Assembly: GCA_038207625.1 (NCBI GenBank)
Contig: JBBQZO010000044.1
Location: 1-37,776, forward strand
DNA: 37,776 bases
Origin: JBBQZO01 sp038207625
Lineage (GTDB): Bacteria; Pseudomonadota; Gammaproteobacteria; Burkholderiales; Burkholderiaceae_D
Reading direction: 5' to 3'
In this document: positions 34,841-37,776 of the stretch, one piece after another
Position numbering within the stretch: the first letter of the stretch is position 1
How the letters are laid out: the number at the start of each line of letters is the position of its first letter
The notes under the pieces: model-generated
What the model was told of the DNA's origin: nothing
The model's database searches: none
What the model saw: the letters and a program-made list of their open reading frames with translations, nothing else
Program-made: the position numbers and the translations under genes

Positions 34841-35140
34841 GGGCGACAATTATCCTCCAGAATCGCGATCAGTACAACGCCCGATCGCCTGTCGGCACCG
34901 CCAGCGCTGACCAAGCGTCGTCGGAGAGGCGTCAATTGAGGGCGAAACGCGCCAGCGTGCACCATGGACGTGTTGCACAGTGGCGGGTCAGCGCTTGCCA
35001 GCGCCATCGTTGCCAGGCATGAGCGAGATCAATACAAGCATGATTTCTTCGATACCGGGCGCGCGAGCGACGACACTGAAACAGGGCACGTTCCAAGTGT
35101 GGGCGTGGGTTCGGACGTCGTCAATCTTATTGGAGATATC
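34841..35140. other. Divergent region between DUF3297 and lipoprotein genes
   Basis: The 300 bp must hold promoters for both genes, but no convincing hexamers were found. The frames crossing it are not coding. Confidence 0.4.
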
Positions 35141-35731
35141 ATGCAAGCTTCCAAATTTCACTTGATAAAACTAGCGGCATTGATAGCCGCCAGCGCCATC
35201 GTGAGCGCCTGTTCAACGACGGCGACGTCAACCGTCACATCGACCTCAGCGCCAGTGGCCGACGCGCAAAAACAAATCGAACACGATGTCAATGCGACGC
35301 TCGAGCGCCTGTATTCGACCGCGCCGGACTCGCGCGAACTGATCAAAAAAGCCAATGGCGTGCTGGTCTTTCCGAATGTGATCGCAGCCGGCTACGTGAT
35401 CGGCGGCCAATACGGCGATGGCCAGTTACGCGTGCACGGGCGAACCGCCGGCAACTACAACCTCGCCTCGCTGTCCGTCGGCCTGCAGATCGGTGCGCAA
35501 TCGAAGGCTGTCGTCCTGCTGTTCATGACCCAGGAGGCGCTCGACAAGTTTCGCCAGAGCGAAGGCTGGGCGGCCGGCGCCGATGCATCGGTAGCGGTGT
35601 TGAAGGTCGGGGTAAATGGCGCGATCGACGTCAATTCCACGTCCGGACCAGTACTGGCCTTCGTGCTGACCAACGCCGGCCTGATGGCAAACCTGACGCT
35701 GGAAGGCACCAAAATTTCGCGCGTGCATTGA
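35141..35731 (+). CDS. SYLF-domain (YSC84-like) lipoprotein
   Basis: The 196-residue protein has a lipobox VSAC with the lipidated Cys at position 24. The SYLF domain follows: KKANGVLVFPNVIAAGYVIG, GGQYGDGQLRVHGRTAGNYN, LASLSVGLQIGAQSKAVVLL and DASVAVLKVGVNGAIDVN. Members bind lipids; bacterial ones are membrane-anchored with little known function. The start at 35141 has GGAG six bases upstream. A Thr/Ser/Val-rich linker (residues 25-40) follows the Cys, typical of surface or periplasmic lipoproteins. Confidence 0.88.
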   Translation: MQASKFHLIKLAALIAASAIVSACSTTATSTVTSTSAPVADAQKQIEHDVNATLERLYSTAPDSRELIKKANGVLVFPNVIAAGYVIGGQYGDGQLRVHGRTAGNYNLASLSVGLQIGAQSKAVVLLFMTQEALDKFRQSEGWAAGADASVAVLKVGVNGAIDVNSTSGPVLAFVLTNAGLMANLTLEGTKISRVH

Positions 35732-36046
35732 TCGCTGGGCGCGCGGTTGGACGCTGGACAAGCCACCGCACGCAAGCGCGCGGGCGGCGCGTAGCGGCAC
35801 GCGCGCAGCATCACCTCAGCACGAAGGCGCTTGCCACCGCATGGGGCGCAGTCCTCCCCATGCCTTATTATCGCCAATGCGAAGGTTTGATGATAAAGTA
35901 CCAAGTTCATCCAACACTCCCCTGCCCGGGCCTTGCCACGTATCAGTCCTAAGCGCTTGCCCGGCATGCATGTGCCGCGCCTTGGACGCGCTGTCCGTGG
36001 CGGCGCGGCGGGGGCGGCACACCCTTTCTTTAGGCATCGCAATCGC
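35732..36046. other. Intergenic region, no supported gene
   Basis: It holds GC-rich DNA with short frames of biased composition. A less GC-rich patch (35870-35910, ATGATAAAGTACCAAGTTC) could hold the promoter of the next gene. Confidence 0.4.
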
Positions 36047-36556
36047 ATGACTCCCTCATCAACAACCGACGCGCAGGATCGGATCGTCAGCTTCTTGCTC
36101 GACATTGGCATTTGCGTGCGCGAGCAGCAGCTCCCCGAAGCGGCTTTTTTGCCCGGCATCGCTATCGAGAATGGCGGATTGGTGCTGGACCGCGCAGCGA
36201 ACACCTGGCCGGGCGATATGCTCCATGAAGCCGGCCACCTGGCGGTGCTGCCGGCATCGATACGCCCGCTGGTCAACGGTGACCTGCCCGATGACTTGGC
36301 CGCGCCTTACGCCGGCGAGGTGGAGGCGACCGCCTGGGCGTGGGCGGCGCTGATGGCGATCGGCTTGCCCCCGGAGGTTCTGTTCCACGAGGGGGGCTAT
36401 AAAGGCAAATCGGCCGGCCTGATCTTTACGTTTGGCATGGGCCTGTACCCCGGCGCGGCGGGCTTGGCGTCGGCCGGCATGACCGCAACGCAGGCCGACA
36501 TTCAGCTTGGCGTAGCCCAGCCCTATCCCGCCATGCTGCGCTGGTTGCGCGCCTAG
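36047..36556 (+). CDS. Conserved-looking protein with an HEAGH zinc motif
   Basis: The 169-residue protein has DMLHEAGHLAVLP (HExxH, residues about 61-65), the core zinc-binding and catalytic signature of gluzincin-like metallopeptidases. The downstream GEVEATAWAWAALMAIGLP could supply the third ligand Glu. It lacks a signal peptide, so it is probably cytoplasmic. I cannot name the family. Its last codon TAG overlaps the putative stop of the convergent gene (CTAG at 36553-36556). The start is weakly marked. Confidence 0.65.
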   Translation: MTPSSTTDAQDRIVSFLLDIGICVREQQLPEAAFLPGIAIENGGLVLDRAANTWPGDMLHEAGHLAVLPASIRPLVNGDLPDDLAAPYAGEVEATAWAWAALMAIGLPPEVLFHEGGYKGKSAGLIFTFGMGLYPGAAGLASAGMTATQADIQLGVAQPYPAMLRWLRA

Positions 36557-37288
36557 ACAGCGACCCGCACTGTCGCAAAGTGACCAGCAAGCGCGACGCT
36601 CATGCACACAAACGCGTGGCGCGTCCGCCGGCATCGCAACGCCTGGCCCGAATCGGTACAGCTTGAGCGGCATGCCAAAGGCCGGATCGATCAGCACCGA
36701 AAACGTCGGCACATGCACATCGGGAACGCTCGGAAGCTGGATGATCAACGTGCTTGTTTGCGGCACGCGGGTGCGCCACACCGACATGCTCACGTGTTGC
36801 GGCCGCAGCCCTAGGGGCGAGTTCTGGAACATCGCCGTCTTCGCATCGCGCAGCGGTTTGTTCAGCGCCGCCTGACTACTCATGCCGCTGCGCATCTGCG
36901 CCTCGATGTCGCTCTTGCTGACGAACAGCCCAACGATCACATCCGGCCCGGGCAAGTCGATGGCGATCTCTCCGACGCTCACCTCGATCACCTCGATCAC
37001 CTGGTTCAGATCGGCCGACGTCGAGCCGACCACGTAGGCCTCGAACTTCACGGCGCCGGCGCTTTTTGACGCACCGATGCTGAGTCGATCCGACAAGATC
37101 GATGCGCGCAGCGTGTCAAGCTTGCGCGAGGTGCGCAGCGGCTTCAGGTCGGCATTGATCTGCGCCTGGGTCTGTCCCAGCGCGTTCGGACCCTGGGCCT
37201 TGAAGACAAAAATGTCGCGCACCTGCGCCTGTGTTGAGGCGGAGACACACATCGCCGCCGCAATCCGCGCATCCGGCAGTGATTCCAT
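36553..37288 (-). pseudogene. Exported hypothetical protein gene, probably frameshifted near its 3' end
   Basis: From ATG 37288 there is a signal-like N-terminus (IAAAMCVSASTQAQ), then coherent protein: DIFVFKAQGPNALGQTQAQI, EAYVVGSTSADLNQVIEVIE, VSVGEIAIDLPGPDVIVGLF, SVWRTRVPQTSTLIIQLPSV and FGMPLKLYRFG. After about 36620 the frame runs on antisense to the HEAGH gene, with unlikely composition. The +1 frame instead gives MSVALAGHFATVRVAV and a stop at 36553-36555, which would sit naturally next to the convergent gene. I infer an indel around 36605-36640. Function is unknown. If no frameshift exists the gene would overlap its neighbour completely, which is unlikely. Confidence 0.5.
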
Positions 37289-37631
37289 CATCACAAGAAT
37301 TAATGATTAAAATGCCACCACCAACAATGGCAAATCAGTCGCAATTTAACATTGCGGCATTAATGGCATCCTGAAAGCACGTCAGCCGCCGGCCATACTG
37401 GGGCGCGATCGATCATCGACGCGACACGCACACTGTGGTTTTTGCGGCCCGTTGAAGGTTCGACAGCGGGGATCTGAGTCCCCTCGCCTGCCATGCACAG
37501 TGAACCATCGGCTGATTTGTTCATGCCAGATCATCTGAATGGTCCGACCACGCTGCCCTCGATAGCGCTGCCACCGTGCAGCGCGCGCCGACGCCGAACA
37601 ACTGGCGCAGGCCATCGCGCAGCGCTGTCGA
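37289..37631. other. Intergenic region upstream of the exported hypothetical gene
   Basis: The first 80 bp are AT-rich and include an imperfect dyad CGCAAT-N5-ATTGCG (37340-37356), possibly promoter or operator DNA for the leftward gene. The remaining part up to the P-II gene shows nothing recognisable. Confidence 0.4.
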
Positions 37632-37776
37632 CTACACCGCGTCCGAACCTGTTTCGCCGGTGCGGATGCGCACCACTTGCTCGACGTTGGTGACGAAAAT
37701 CTTGCCGTCGCCGATCTTGCCGGTGCGCGCAGCTTTGATGATCGCGTCCACGACCGAGTCGGTCATGGCGTCATCG
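37632..37776 (-). CDS. P-II nitrogen regulatory protein, C-terminal part (5' end outside window)
   Basis: The 47 visible codons read DDAMTDSVVDAIIKAARTGK, then IGDGKIFVTNVEQVVRIRTG and ETGSDAV before the TAG at 37634-37632. GKIGDGKIFV and RIRTGETG are the P-II signature (nucleotide-binding B and C loops). P-II trimers sense 2-oxoglutarate and ATP/ADP and control glutamine synthetase or AmtB. The uridylylation T-loop lies outside the window, so GlnB and GlnK cannot be told apart. Confidence 0.93.
   Translation of the reverse strand, partial: DDAMTDSVVDAIIKAARTGKIGDGKIFVTNVEQVVRIRTGETGSDAV

Overview
The window is high-GC chromosomal DNA from a betaproteobacterium, most likely Oxalobacteraceae (Massilia, Duganella or Janthinobacterium group). 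This is inferred from the gene content (DUF3334, DUF3297, the order serS-rarA-lolA-ftsK / trxB-smr, an exported cyclohexadienyl dehydratase-chorismate mutase fusion) and from codon usage. No database search was possible. Coordinates and motifs were read by eye, and all alignments are hand alignments.

Layout. 1-2660: 3' part of a secreted metzincin-type metalloprotease ending in a dockerin-like calcium module and a strong terminator. 3164-4223: DUF3334 (CheX-like) protein and a small hypothetical. 4224-8441: accessory stretch with a probable gene remnant, a P-loop kinase behind a 19-bp dyad, a gamma-glutamylcyclotransferase (GGCT) followed by a perfect 34-bp palindrome and two heptamer arrays, a secreted protein with TonB-C-like repeats, and a second, decayed copy of the GGCT tail plus palindrome. 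8442-10460: nemA-type ene-reductase convergent with a LysR regulator. 10618-14851: diguanylate cyclase, MFS exporter, oxidoreductase remnant, chemoreceptor. 15138-15402: decayed partial copy of the ene-reductase gene.

15737-19708: an ECF sigma factor/anti-sigma pair divergent from a predicted exported redox cluster (cytochrome c, Tat metallophosphoesterase, CuA-like cupredoxin), then a VIT-family metal transporter. Both divergent promoters carry the same GGAATA-N17-GTYTTG box, which suggests that the sigma factor controls itself and the cluster. 19873-22738: unknown gene, SMP-30-like protein, gluconokinase. 22781-26174: two identical tRNA-Ser(CGA) genes bracket the dehydratase-mutase fusion, with serS next to them.

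26359-33249 is the conserved housekeeping core (small exported protein, rarA, lolA, ftsK, divergent trxB-smr). 33423-37776 holds a TRIC-like membrane protein, DUF3297, a SYLF-domain lipoprotein, an HEAGH-motif protein, a probably frameshifted exported protein, and the 3' end of a P-II protein gene.

The most distinctive observations are the palindrome/heptamer module with compensatory stem changes, the matched ECF promoter pair, and the exported dehydratase-mutase fusion lying between direct tRNA repeats.
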